Shown: positions 18,049 through 28,400 of the stretch, in pieces
How the letters are laid out: each line of letters begins with the position of its first letter
How positions within the stretch are numbered: position 1 is the first letter of the stretch
Source: an uncultured Clostridia bacterium
GTDB lineage: Bacteria; Bacillota; Clostridia; Christensenellales; CAG-314
Direction of reading: 5' to 3'
Assembly (NCBI GenBank): GCA_944364615.1
Contig: CALVWF010000001.1
Coordinates: forward strand, 278,426-342,425
DNA: 64,000 nucleotides
The notes under the pieces: model-generated
What the model was told of the DNA's origin: nothing
Database searches by the model: none
The model's input: the letters and a program-made list of their open reading frames with translations, nothing else
Made by a program: the position numbers and the translations under genes

Positions 18049-19437
18049 TCAATCTCCGTAATCATATTTGGGATTAGAGGGATAATTACTTCTTGACATA
18101 ATAATTTCAATGTTTTCCTGTGCGGTTTGCAAAGCCGTAGCATACAGTGTTTCAAATGCACCCGTCTTGCACCTGACTTGCATTGTTTCGAAAATCTTGC
18201 CGGTTTCCAGAGAAATGTCCCAAGGATAGGTTGCTTCGGGAATACCCGTTGCCGCCACATCATTGACAACCTTAATCCACTCTTGCGGCACTTCACTGTT
18301 GTAACCGTCCAAGTAATCTTTGACAGACTGTGATGTGGGTGCTTTGGAATTATATGCCTCTATAAAATATTGCGCGGTTCTCTCGGCATTTTCCGTAAAC
18401 ATCCAGTTTAAAAACTTTGCCGCTTTATCGGCATTTTTAGACTGTTTGGAAATGCAATAGCACCATCCACCGTTTGCACTCGTCGTGCCGGTCTGATCAC
18501 CGCTTTGGGTGGGTATAGGCGCGACACCGATATTGTCGATAATTGTTTGATCCGACTCTGTATAATTGTATATTTCGGCAATGCTCCAACTTCCGCCAAA
18601 CGTCATTGCCAATTTGGGATTATTGTCACACAGCGCATCTACAATGTAGGTATATCCTTCAGAAGTCAATGCAGATGTCGGAGCCCAATCGTTAGAGAAA
18701 ATAGTATAGAAAAACTCCGCTATATCTTTGAATCCGGGTTCATCAAGACGACTTACGCGCCAACTTTCATCGAGCGTCAGTCCTCCGGTGGTATTCTGTT
18801 GCATTCCGTATGTGACCCACGTGCATTCGTAACTGCCCAGCGGCAGTCCGATACAGTATTGTCCTCTGGACAGTATTCCGCTCAGTTTTTCACATGCATC
18901 GTACAATTCTTCCCATGACGTGGGTACTTTTTCAATACCTGCTTCTGCAAACAAGTCCTTGCGGTAAAAAAACATACTGCCCGGTTCCATATTCCAAGGA
19001 TATGCGTATATTGAGTCGTTGTAAGTTACCATCTCTTTGCATACGTCAAGGATGTCATCTACCGCCTCGGTCGAAAGGTATTCGTCAATAGAAATACAAT
19101 AGTTGTTCTGTATATTTGTGTAAAGTTCGCCGTAAGTAGTCATGTATAAATCGGGAGCCTTGCCGTTTTCTCTGGCTACAGTAAGAGCATCCGCATATGT
19201 GTCCTGCGTGTAAAATTGAATCTTTACCTGAATTCCGTCCGTCAAATCTTTGTTGAATTCATTTGCAAGATTGTTTAAATGATCTTTAGCCCATTGTTCG
19301 AACTCACGTGCGTAAACTTTAATTTCCGTTGCCCCTTCTTCCACATAAACTTCCTCGCCGCCGGGAGTACATCCGCTGATAAGCAGCGCAGAAAGCAGCA
19401 TTGTTAAACAAATTACCAGTGCCAAAATTTTTCTCAT
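18049..19437 (-). CDS. carbohydrate ABC transporter substrate-binding lipoprotein
   Basis: A 462-residue family-1 extracellular solute-binding protein (UgpB/MalE type). Signal with lipobox LISGC near residue 22, then 'EIKVYAREFEQWAKDHLNNL', 'PDLYMTTYGEL', 'AYPWNMEPGSMFFYRKDLF' and 'PTSWEELYDACEKL', the usual landmarks of the two-lobed fold. AGGAGG before ATG 19437. First gene of the long operon. A perfect 12-bp palindrome lies about 92 bp upstream of the start, in the position of an operator for the adjacent LacI protein. The ligand is unknown; from the enzymes behind it, a D-arabinose- or fructofuranose-containing oligosaccharide is the best guess. Confidence 0.95.
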   Translation of the reverse strand: MRKILALVICLTMLLSALLISGCTPGGEEVYVEEGATEIKVYAREFEQWAKDHLNNLANEFNKDLTDGIQVKIQFYTQDTYADALTVARENGKAPDLYMTTYGELYTNIQNNYCISIDEYLSTEAVDDILDVCKEMVTYNDSIYAYPWNMEPGSMFFYRKDLFAEAGIEKVPTSWEELYDACEKLSGILSRGQYCIGLPLGSYECTWVTYGMQQNTTGGLTLDESWRVSRLDEPGFKDIAEFFYTIFSNDWAPTSALTSEGYTYIVDALCDNNPKLAMTFGGSWSIAEIYNYTESDQTIIDNIGVAPIPTQSGDQTGTTSANGGWCYCISKQSKNADKAAKFLNWMFTENAERTAQYFIEAYNSKAPTSQSVKDYLDGYNSEVPQEWIKVVNDVAATGIPEATYPWDISLETGKIFETMQVRCKTGAFETLYATALQTAQENIEIIMSRSNYPSNPKYDYGD

Positions 19438-19528
19438 ACGAGCCTCCTTTTTTGTTTTCTATTTACGATGCTTTCCGCCACGCGGCCAACCGCATGACAA
19501 CCAAACATTTACCTTGCAGTAACAAATA

Positions 19529-19540
19529 TGAAACGTTTCA
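19529..19540. promoter_or_regulatory. LacI-type operator before the transporter/GH172 operon
   Basis: Perfect palindrome TGAAACGTTTCA with the central CG typical of LacI/GalR sites, in the 122-bp gap between the LacI gene and the binding-protein gene. An 11/12 match lies in front of the LacI gene itself. Repression of the operon, relieved by a sugar, is inferred. Confidence 0.75.
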
Positions 19541-19559
19541 GTTTATAATTAAAAAAAAA

Positions 19560-20570
19560 CTATTTGACTCTTATATCTTTGACGGAATCGTATACCAGGA
19601 AAGAACAATTAAGCTTGGTTATACGATATTCGAAGTTTTTCTGCAACATCAGCTCAAATATTCGCCTTTTGGCAAACATTGCAATTTCCGCTATCGGCTG
19701 ATCGATCATAGTCAGTTTTGGGCGAAACAATTTTGTAAGCATCATATCGTCGAATCCCACAAACGACAAATCGTCAGGTATGGATATTTTTAATTCGTTT
19801 ATTGTAAAAATGCTTCCGAAAGTATTGGGAAAGTTTGCGGCAAACAACGCAGTACATCTTGTTTCTTGCAACTTTTTTTTGATGCAATAGTACGCTTTAT
19901 CTATGTTTTCCTCAACACGCATTATAAGATCTTCGTTGACGTTCAAGCCTCTGTTTTCGTAAGCGTCATAATAACCGTTTACCCTTTCGTCGGAAGTATA
20001 AAGTCCCTTCGGCGCTACCACCATGAGTATGTCGCGATGTCCGTTATCCAACAAGTATTCAATACATGTCTCACAAACTTCACGATTGTTTACCAACACA
20101 AATTCGTAATTCAAACCGGCAATGTACTGATCTAAAAATATAATCGGGATATCGATTGATTTTAGATAGTCGTAGTTTTCGGCATTTTTCCCACATGGAA
20201 CAACGACGAGAGCAGACATTCTGTGCGACGCAAACCAAAGCAGATTTTTCTTCTCGCGCTCCGTGTCGTAAAAACTTTCGCATACGACTACCGTGTAACC
20301 CTCACTGCCTATGGCAAGCTCCAGTTCGGAAGCAAGCTGTGCGTAAAATAAATTGTTAAATTCGGGAATTACCAACCCTATCGTTTTTGTCTTGTTTGTT
20401 ATCAGTCCGCGTGCATATTCGTCCGGACTGTACCTTAAATTTGCAATTGCTTGCTTGATTTTAATTTGATTGGCTTGTTTTACCCCTCTACTGCCGTTGA
20501 GATACTTAGAAACAGTTCCCAATGACAATCCCGATTCACGCGCCACATCTTTTATCGTAGCCTTTTTCAT
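19560..20570 (-). CDS. LacI-family transcriptional regulator of the GH172/FucI operon
   Basis: A 336-residue LacI/GalR regulator. ATG at 20570 (MKKATIKDVARESGLS) is chosen because AGGTGA precedes it and family members begin exactly this way; an upstream in-frame GTG adds only three residues. Helix-turn-helix at residues about 4-25 ('VSKYLNGSRG' in the recognition region), hinge about 45-60, and effector domain with 'IGLVIPEFNNLFYAQLASELE' and 'DDLSFVGFDDMML'. It lies immediately upstream of the transporter and enzyme operon on the same strand. Two near-identical palindromes flank the gene, one before the operon and one before its own start, so local control plus autoregulation is likely. The effector is unknown. 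Confidence 0.95.
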   Translation of the reverse strand: MKKATIKDVARESGLSLGTVSKYLNGSRGVKQANQIKIKQAIANLRYSPDEYARGLITNKTKTIGLVIPEFNNLFYAQLASELELAIGSEGYTVVVCESFYDTEREKKNLLWFASHRMSALVVVPCGKNAENYDYLKSIDIPIIFLDQYIAGLNYEFVLVNNREVCETCIEYLLDNGHRDILMVVAPKGLYTSDERVNGYYDAYENRGLNVNEDLIMRVEENIDKAYYCIKKKLQETRCTALFAANFPNTFGSIFTINELKISIPDDLSFVGFDDMMLTKLFRPKLTMIDQPIAEIAMFAKRRIFELMLQKNFEYRITKLNCSFLVYDSVKDIRVK

Positions 20571-20586
20571 AACAATCACCTAAAAA

Positions 20587-20598
20587 TAAAACGTTTCA
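20587..20598. promoter_or_regulatory. LacI-type operator before the regulator gene
   Basis: TAAAACGTTTCA, matching 11 of 12 bases of the palindrome at 19529-19540, located 17 bp upstream of the regulator's ATG. Its position suggests autoregulation. Confidence 0.65.
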
Positions 20599-20759
20599 CT
20601 TCTAAGGCAAGTATAAAATTTTAAAATGTCTTTGTCAATAGGTTTTGAAAAAAAAGTTAAGGAAAATTGAACAATTTTACTTCAACTAAAAAATTCTTTT
20701 AAAACTTAACATAATTATGGTAACCGATTGGTATTACTTTGCTTGGTTTTAACACGCTT

Positions 20760-21071
20760 TTAATAGAAACGTTTACCACAATGATTTCTGACTCGGGCTG
20801 CAATTTTGGGCAAATCCATTACTTCCACTTCGGTGCGACGCCCGGCAATATCATACGAAATAATTTTGGACTCTTCATTGTAATCAGTACATATAAAAGT
20901 ATTTGTTTCAGAAAATAAAACGGTTGGATCGCTTGGAGAAAAAGACATACGCCCTGTAAACGCAAATATCGTTGCGATACGATTTACAGACAGAAAACTT
21001 ACAGACGCGACAATCAACAATGACGAAACAACTACCCTTTTTAATGTTTTTTCAGGTTCAAATCTCCCCAT
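20760..21071 (-). CDS. small membrane protein of unknown function
   Basis: A short protein of about 103 residues with one hydrophobic segment near the N-terminus (VVVSSLLIVASVSFLSV) and a soluble tail ending in 'RNHCGKRFY'. The start is uncertain: ATG at 21071 is used here, while a GTG at 21092 would overlap the end of the upstream lipoprotein gene by 10 bp. Neither has a strong ribosome site. It follows the 21083-21826 lipoprotein gene without a gap and is probably cotranscribed with it. I recognise no family, and it may be a decayed gene. Confidence 0.45.
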   Translation of the reverse strand: MGRFEPEKTLKRVVVSSLLIVASVSFLSVNRIATIFAFTGRMSFSPSDPTVLFSETNTFICTDYNEESKIISYDIAGRRTEVEVMDLPKIAARVRNHCGKRFY

Positions 21072-21082
21072 CTGAATATTAT

Positions 21083-21826
21083 TCAGTTCCACTTAGCATA
21101 AGGTCTAAACTCGTAAAATCCCTCGTCGGATTGCGGAATCACATTGTTGCTAAAGTCCCACTCGTTTATACATTCTGGTTCGGTGTACCATCCGCCGAAA
21201 GTGTATCTATCCCGAACAGGATCGCTTGGTGGTACATCTACAATCTTTTCACCTTGCTCAACGACGTCCAGCCAAAATACTCCGCCGTTGTCAGGTCTTT
21301 CGAAGTTGTAGTAGTAAGTGACATTAGCAGGAAATATCAAATTTGACCAGTTGTCTTCGTATCTTTCAAAATATATATCCGAAAAAACATATATATTGTG
21401 ATCATTACCAACTGATGGCAGAAATTCATTAAATTCTTCATTGTAATCAGCAATGGGTAGTATTATTACATATTCAAGCGCAGCACACTCGCTCAATGTC
21501 ATCTGGTCAAAATTCACAATGCAATCCGGCAGATACAATTTTTTTAACTTTGGAGACTGCCAAATGCTGTTGCCGTAATTTCCAATGCCTGCCTTCCAAA
21601 CATGTGATACGGTTATTCCGTCTATTTCAGCAGGAATGGCAAGAACTGACTTGTCCATTCCTTGTTCGGTAAGGCCTGTAATCTTAATGTACTGATGATC
21701 ACGACCAACGAAGGAGTATAGAAAATCCCCGCAAGTATACTCTTTTTCAAGCTCACAAGCACTCAAAAAAGAAAGTGTTACAATGCACAGTAAAACTAAC
21801 GTTGTCGCTTTAAAAAACTTGCTCAT
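21083..21826 (-). CDS. lipoprotein with LRR-like start and one Listeria-Bacteroides repeat
   Basis: A 247-residue lipoprotein: signal with lipobox FLSAC near residue 24, GGGAG before the ATG. The central part has the BspA-like pattern 'VLAIPAEIDGITVSHV' and 'LKKLYLPDCIVNFDQMTLSECAAL', a short leucine-rich repeat block. The C-terminus is a single Listeria-Bacteroides (InlB B-type) repeat, 'YTFGGWYTEPECINEWDF' ending 'PYAKWN'. These modules mediate adhesion or protein contact at the surface of Gram-positive cells. It stands between the LacI gene and the plus-strand BspA giant and could be a small relative of the latter. No enzymatic role is suggested. Confidence 0.82.
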   Translation of the reverse strand: MSKFFKATTLVLLCIVTLSFLSACELEKEYTCGDFLYSFVGRDHQYIKITGLTEQGMDKSVLAIPAEIDGITVSHVWKAGIGNYGNSIWQSPKLKKLYLPDCIVNFDQMTLSECAALEYVIILPIADYNEEFNEFLPSVGNDHNIYVFSDIYFERYEDNWSNLIFPANVTYYYNFERPDNGGVFWLDVVEQGEKIVDVPPSDPVRDRYTFGGWYTEPECINEWDFSNNVIPQSDEGFYEFRPYAKWN

Positions 21827-22150
21827 TGATGTATTTCTCCCTTATTGTTATTTAACATTACTACGCCAAAACTAATATTTACACAAATTAAAAAATACAA
21901 CAAGTTACATTTTATTGTAAATTGTTGTACATCACAAAAGCACCATCGGACTGTCTCCATTATACATGCTAATAACCATTTTTGATTTAATTCAAGTTGC
22001 ATTGGTCGTTAATTAATATTTGCATTCTAATTTTACTATAAAATATATCCAATGTAAATACCAACTGTAAAATTTAATATAGCTTTTCTAAATGGTTTAG
22101 CACCTGTTTCGTAAATCGACAGAAGTAATATTAGTTTGACATAGAATAAA

Positions 22151-22175
22151 AGTCGCCTAATCGGGCGGCTTTTTT
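22151..22175 (+). terminator. intrinsic terminator upstream of the BspA leader
   Basis: Stem AGTCGCC / GGCGGCT (one G-T pair), loop TAATCG, then TTTTTC. No plus-strand gene is visible upstream. It may insulate the downstream promoter or end an unseen small transcript. Confidence 0.55.
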
Positions 22176-22195
22176 CTGTGAAGGAACTTATTATC

Positions 22196-22224
22196 TTGCC
22201 TTTTGCGTCTATTTATGCTATAGT
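22196..22224 (+). promoter_or_regulatory. sigma-70 type promoter for the BspA leader RNA
   Basis: -35 TTGCCT, 17-bp spacer, -10 TATAGT with a TG extended -10 element. Transcription would start near 22231, exactly at the first base of the long hairpin described next. Confidence 0.75.
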
Positions 22225-22230
22225 GTGATT

Positions 22231-22369
22231 GCCACTTAAACTTTATAAATTTACCTAATGAGGTACGAATAGGCATTTCGTATCTCTATTTCCTGTTAGG
22301 TAAAAGTTTGAGTGGCATCAATCGGAGATACAATGCAGGGCGTGTCTTCGGTTGGAGGCACGCTTTTTT
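22231..22369 (+). ncRNA. structured 5' leader RNA ending in a terminator
   Basis: Between the promoter and the BspA ATG. A 14-bp outer stem pairs 22231-22244 with 22303-22316 (one G-U). Inside it, 22251-22258 (TTACCTAA) pairs with 22296-22303, and 22260-22269 pairs with 22277-22286 around loop TAGGCAT. A short linker (ATCAATCGGAGATACAATGCA) follows and then a strong terminator at 22340-22369. The whole is about 139 nt. This is either a leader that controls read-through into the giant gene (riboswitch or protein-bound attenuator) or a separate small RNA. I do not recognise the family; it does not look like the c-di-GMP, THF or T-box classes. Confidence 0.6.
22340..22369 (+). terminator. intrinsic terminator inside the leader
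   Basis: 10-bp stem GCGTGTCTTC / GGAGGCACGC with tetraloop GGTT, followed by TTTTTT. It ends 31 bp before the ATG of the 2269-residue gene, so expression of that gene needs read-through or antitermination. Confidence 0.8.
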
Positions 22370-22400
22370 GCTCTGCGAAATTGGCTCGGAGGGCTATCCT

Positions 22401-25400
22401 ATGAAACGAAAGTTGGCATTGGTTTTTTTAGCAGTCGTCATGGTTATGGCGGCGGCGTTCGGCTTGGCTGCATGCGGGGATAAACCGGCAGAAAACCTCG
22501 ACGAATACGAAGAATTTGAAACGGTTGTAAAAACCGTCCTCAACAATAGCGTGAACAAGATGGGCGAAGAAGCGGAAGCCGCCGCGTTACGTGCTACATC
22601 TTTCAATGTCATGCCGCTGGCATTTACGCAGGAGGAAAAGGAGGATTTATTCGGCATCATTGACAAATATTCTTCCGATGCCGAAATTATGGAAAAAAAC
22701 TACGTCAAAGGGATGTTTGATCTCGTCACACAGACGACGATGGCATTTCCGCTGATCGCGGGTGACGCGCTACGCACTTATCCGAAAGTGAGCGAATTTT
22801 ACGGCGTTTCCGTCGGCTGCCGCGAAGAAGGCGTCTATATCCGTGTGAATAAAGATGAAACGTTATATACAACTTCCGTTTATACCGGCGGCGGAAATTA
22901 TTCCGAGAGTTACTACCGCATGGAGATCGATTACAAGAGCGAAACGGAGTTTTCGTTCATGATATTTCAGGATTCGCCTGCGAATGCGGAAACGAATATG
23001 GACGCCTATAAAATGTTCTATTACGGCGACAGCGAAATGAATTTTCTCAACGGCATATTCAATGACGAAGGAGGCATGTTTGCCTATTATAAGAGCGGTG
23101 TTGACTACGTGCTCAACTCCGCTGCCGCCGCCAAGGAGATGTACCCGCTGTTGAGCGCGGGCTTTGAAAACGTCGACCGCGAGGAAATAAAAGCGATTGG
23201 CGCTGACACCGACCATATCGTTACCGCCGAGCAGTGGGCGGAATGCTATCTGAAATATATGAATGGCGGCGAACATTTTGACGGGCAAGACGGACAGTTT
23301 GAAATCAAAAACGGCGTTTTATACGGCTGGATAGGGAAAGAGGAAGATTGCCCTTCCGCGGTTACACTCCCTTCCACGGTCAGCTCTGTCTATTATGAGC
23401 TGCGCTTTCCCGATCACGTAAAGGAGATCTCCATTCCCGCAACGGTTCAATCGGTAAAAGTTGAGCGCGGAACGCTCGAATGGCTGGAAAGCGGCAACGA
23501 AGGGACGGACGAAACGCTCGTCGAATGTCCTGTAAAATATTTCACCATCATTTTGAATACGCAGGATGGATCGTATAAATTTCTCGAAAAAATCGACGTG
23601 TCCGCGCAGTCTCCGCTGTTCGAATCGGACGGGAATTTCCTTTATTCCAAAAAAGACGGCATGCTGCTCTATGTGGCGGGCGCGGATAAGCTCACTTCCT
23701 TATCCCTTGACACAGAACTTTCCGACAGAGCATTGATCTGCCTTGCGGGCAGCGATCTTTCAAACCTGAAAACACTCACAGTCAACGAACAGACGGCGGA
23801 GGCCGCAACGTATGCCGTCTTTGATTCCACAAACGGAGAAATCCGACTGAACACGTTCAATATGAATCTTTCGGGAGACATGTTCGGCGGAACGTTCGGG
23901 GGAGCAGTCCACTCGATCGAAACGGTCAACATTACATGCGACAACGTTCAAACGGAGCGGGAAATTGATTTTGAGTGCACTATCGGCACGCTGAACATCG
24001 GCGGGAACGGCGTCTGCCGCATCGATACGACTTCCGTGATACAAAAAGTCAACGCCGATTTTACCGGAACACTCTCGCTGGATTCCATCGACAACGGGCA
24101 GATAAAAAACATAGAACTTTCCGATGGAGTGGAAACATTCACGGCGTTCAGTCCCGTTCCCATGACCGTAACGCTCCCGTATTCGCTGTATGCGTTCAAA
24201 GCGGCTGATAAGTACAATTTTTCAGATCTTAACAGCCTAATTAGTGAGCTGAACTGGGAAGATTTGCTCGGAAAAACCGAACTCAAAGCTGAGGTCAATC
24301 ATGACGGCAATGTTTTTTATCATACATACCGTTTTGCCGCCATGACGAAAGAAGAAGAGATAGAATGTAAAAAATTTGCAGACTTTAAGGATGTCTATTA
24401 TTATACGGCGGAAGAATCGGAGTACGGCGTGCTGTACGCAAAACTTTCCTGCTATTGGGGAGATGACAGCATCGTTAATGTGCCGGAAACAATCAACGGG
24501 TATCCCGTATTGGAATTTGAACTTGCAACGCATCCTTCATGGGGCGGATACCCTCCGGTGTCGGTGGAGAATGTAAAAGAAGTACATTTGCCTGCTTCTC
24601 TGAAAAAGTTTGATATAATGAATTGGTCAGCTGACGAAAAGCAATATGCTTTGGAAAAAATCGTCTTTGGCGGAACGAAAGAAGAATTTTTGAAAATCAT
24701 TAACGATATAGATTTTTATGCCCTATATTCCATGCTGGAATATACCGATGAAATAGAATGTAAGGACGGAACATTTACACAACAACCTATGCGGGAAAGC
24801 TGGTTCTTTGCTGATGAAAACGATAATATTTTGCAAATAGACCTCGATTGGAGCGAATACGATACAAATTACAATGTAAAAGAAATTCAAGTCAGGCTCG
24901 TCTATAACGGAAATGAATATTTCGTACACGATTTTAATCGAAATCCAAACCTATATTTCCAATTCGGTAACGGCGAAACTGCCGAAGGGGAAATGAAGGA
25001 CTATATTTCAGTCCAATTTGAAGCAACTCAGTACGACAGTGAAATCAATCGAAAAGTTATTAAAAATTTACAAGTTTATTATAGCGCAATCGGTGATTTG
25101 AATTTTACTCTCGTTTCGACGGAAGAATTTACGGGAACGATCGAGCACGATTTTTCCGTATCGCATACGCGCGAGCCGGATTGCTTGGCCGGCGGTGGCA
25201 CCGATTGGTATTGCTCCGTGTGTGGGATGTTCGGTTACGTTACGGACGAAGAACCGCCCCTCGGGCATGACTCCGATGAATACGGCACATGTAGCCGCTG
25301 CGGTCAGAATACTTACTTTGACTTTGATTCCTATATCGACGATTACGGGCAGGAAGCGTACGCGTTGGTGCGCGTAAAGGAAGACTGTAAAACCGCAGCC

Positions 25401-28400
25401 GAGCTGCGCGTACCGGAAGAAGTAAACAGCGTACCCGTCAGAAAAATCAATTACGGAGCATTCGCAGGATGTTACGAGCTGGAGAGGGTGTATTTGCCCT
25501 CGACTTTGGTATCCTACGAAGCTGATGCCTTCCGCGATTGTAGCAACCTACGCGAGGTACATATCGACAACGTTGCCGCCTGGTTCGGCATTGCTTTTGA
25601 AAATCGGGAAGCAAGTCCTCTGAATACGGGCGCAGCCCTGTATTACGGCGGCGGGAAGATCACCGATCTCGTCATTCCGGACGGGGTCACAAAGATCGGC
25701 GATTACACGTTGGCTAACTGCGATCTAAACAGCATCACGATTCCTGAAAGCGTCGTTGCGATCGGCGATTATGCGTTCCAGGGCAATTGCAGCATCCGGA
25801 ATGCGACCGTAACTGCCTTTGCTGCGTACAAAATTCCCAAAAGCTCTCTGCTAGCGGTTACTGTTACGGGCGGAGAACTGACCGATGGCGTATTTTACGA
25901 TTGTCCGGTTCTGGAAAGCGTCGTTCTGGCGAACGGTATACAGGCGATTTCCAACTATGCGTTCCAAAATTCAGCCATGCTTACGAGTATCGATATTCCG
26001 GAAAGCGTGACGTCGATCGGGTACGAGGCTTTCAGCGGATGCGCCAGCCTTACACAAATAACCCTGCCGAGCGGACTGCGGGAAATCGTTTCGTCTCTGT
26101 TTTACGGGTGCACAGGCCTTGAACAGGTCGTGATCCCGGAAGGCGTTGCAAGGATAGGACAGCAGGCGTTTTACGGCTGCAGCGGCCTTACAAGCATCAC
26201 TCTCCCTGCTTCCGTAACCGCGGTGGACAACATGGCGTTCGGTGGCTGCGATAACCTGCAGAAGGTATGTATCGACGACCTCGCCGCATGGTGCAATATC
26301 GAATTTACGGACGGAGAGTCAAACCCGCTGTTCAAAGCGCAGTATCTGTATCTGAAAGGGGAAAAGGCTGAGTATATCGAGATTCCTGACGGTGTTGAGC
26401 AGATCAAACAGTTAGCGTTTTTCGGGTATAAAAATTTGCGGGGCGTCGTCATTCCCGACAGCGTGACGGAAATCGACAGTTCTTCATTTGAAGATTGCAG
26501 CAACTTGAAAAGCGTAGAAACGCCTGCTTTTGCAATATCGTATATTCCGACATCAAGTTTAAAAACGGTTGCCATAACCAGCGGGGAAGAACTTCCATGG
26601 GGAGCTTTTAGGGCCGCCGCTTTCTTGACGAGCGTCTCTCTGTCAGACAGCGTAACGAAGATTGGCAGAGAAGCTTTCAGCGGCTGTTCGTCGCTTGAAG
26701 CGATAGAATTGCCCGGCCTTTTGACGGATATCGAATACTGTGCGTTTGAAAACTGCACATCACTTGTCTCCGTCACGATTCCGAACAGCGTTACGCAAAT
26801 TGACCAATATGCTTTCAGAGGCTGTTCAAACTTGCAGAGTGTTTCGTTGCCTGCTATTGCGGCGGTTTGTTTTACAGAGCACGAGTTGCTATCGGTAACA
26901 ATAACCGGCGGGGAGAAAATTCCCGCGAATGCCTTCCAAAACTGTACCAGTCTTGAGACGCTTGTTCTTAAAGAGGGTATCGGGACGATCGGTTCATATG
27001 CTTTTGCCGGCTGTACTTCGTTGGAGCGGATTAGTATTCCTGCCAGCGTAACTTTTATGGAAGCGTATGTGTTTAATGATTGCACGGGGTTAAAGGAGGT
27101 TGTATTCGCTGCTGAAACAAGACTTGAGTACGGTCGCGGATTTGAAGGTTGCATGAATATCGAATCGGCAACGTGCTTTGCCGATATGATGTACTATCTG
27201 CCGCAAGATAGTCTGCAAACGGCAAATATCATCGGCGGCAGCACGATAAGCAACGATACGTTTTATAATGCTACTCATCTCCGCGAGATCCACATTTCTG
27301 ACGGCATCAGAGAGATCGGCGCGCGCGCTTTCTCCGGTTGCGTTAATCTGTCAAGCCTTGAAATTCCCGATTCGGTTACAAGTATAGGGGAACATGCTTT
27401 CTCTAACTGCGGGGTGAAGGAATTAATTCTGTCTTCTGCGGTTGAGTCTGTCGGGTATGCCTGCTTTGCAGATAGCATTGCGCTCGAATCGGTCATCTTC
27501 GAAGAGGGCGCGTCTATATCCGTACTTGAAAAAACTTTATTTATGGGTTGCGTCAACCTTAGGCGTTTGGTTCTGCCCCAAATCTCCGATGGAATCGAGC
27601 CAGACGCGCTGGTAGACTGCACAAAACTGGAAGAGCTTTCTGTCCCGTTTGTCGGGCAGAATGCCGAGGGGACTGGAGCAACGAATTTAGGGTACCTGTT
27701 CGGCGACGAAACGGATAATTATTCCACGGTTCCGAGTAGCCTCAAAAAGGTATGTGTCAGCGGAAGTTATCCGATCCCGGACGAGGCGTTTGATTCTTGT
27801 CGGTTTATCGAGGAGGTAATCCTTTCTACTGAGATCCGTCAGATCGGCGCAAACGCGTTTGCTCGTTGCGTGAATCTCGCAGTTATATCCTTTGGTGAGA
27901 ACAGCGCACTGCAAACGATTGGGGTTGGCGCTTTTACCGGCTGCTATGATCTGGTCGCTGTTGTGATTCCGTCGGGAGTTTATCAGTTGGGTGAAGTCGC
28001 GTTTATGAATTGTAGGGAACTGAAAACGGTCGTATTTGAAGCAAACGACCTGTTGCAGACTATTGAACGGATGACATTTGCCGGATGTTCGGGCCTGACC
28101 GGTATTGCGATTCCCGCAAGCGTGACGCAGCTCGGTGTTTCGGCGTTTTCCGGTTGTTCGGTTTTGGAGAGCATCAATATTCCGCAGGGTGTCACAAAAC
28201 TTCCTGACAATGTTTTTGCCGGATGTGGATTCAGAACGCTGACGTTCGGCGCAGACTGTACAATCACCGAAATCGGCGAGTTTGCCTTCATGGGCTGTTC
28301 CCGTTTGGAATCTGTCCGGTTTAGCGAAGGAAGCAAAGTCAGAAGCATTGGAAAGAATGCGTTTTCCGGGTGCGACCTTTTGAATACTGTCGAGCTTCCC

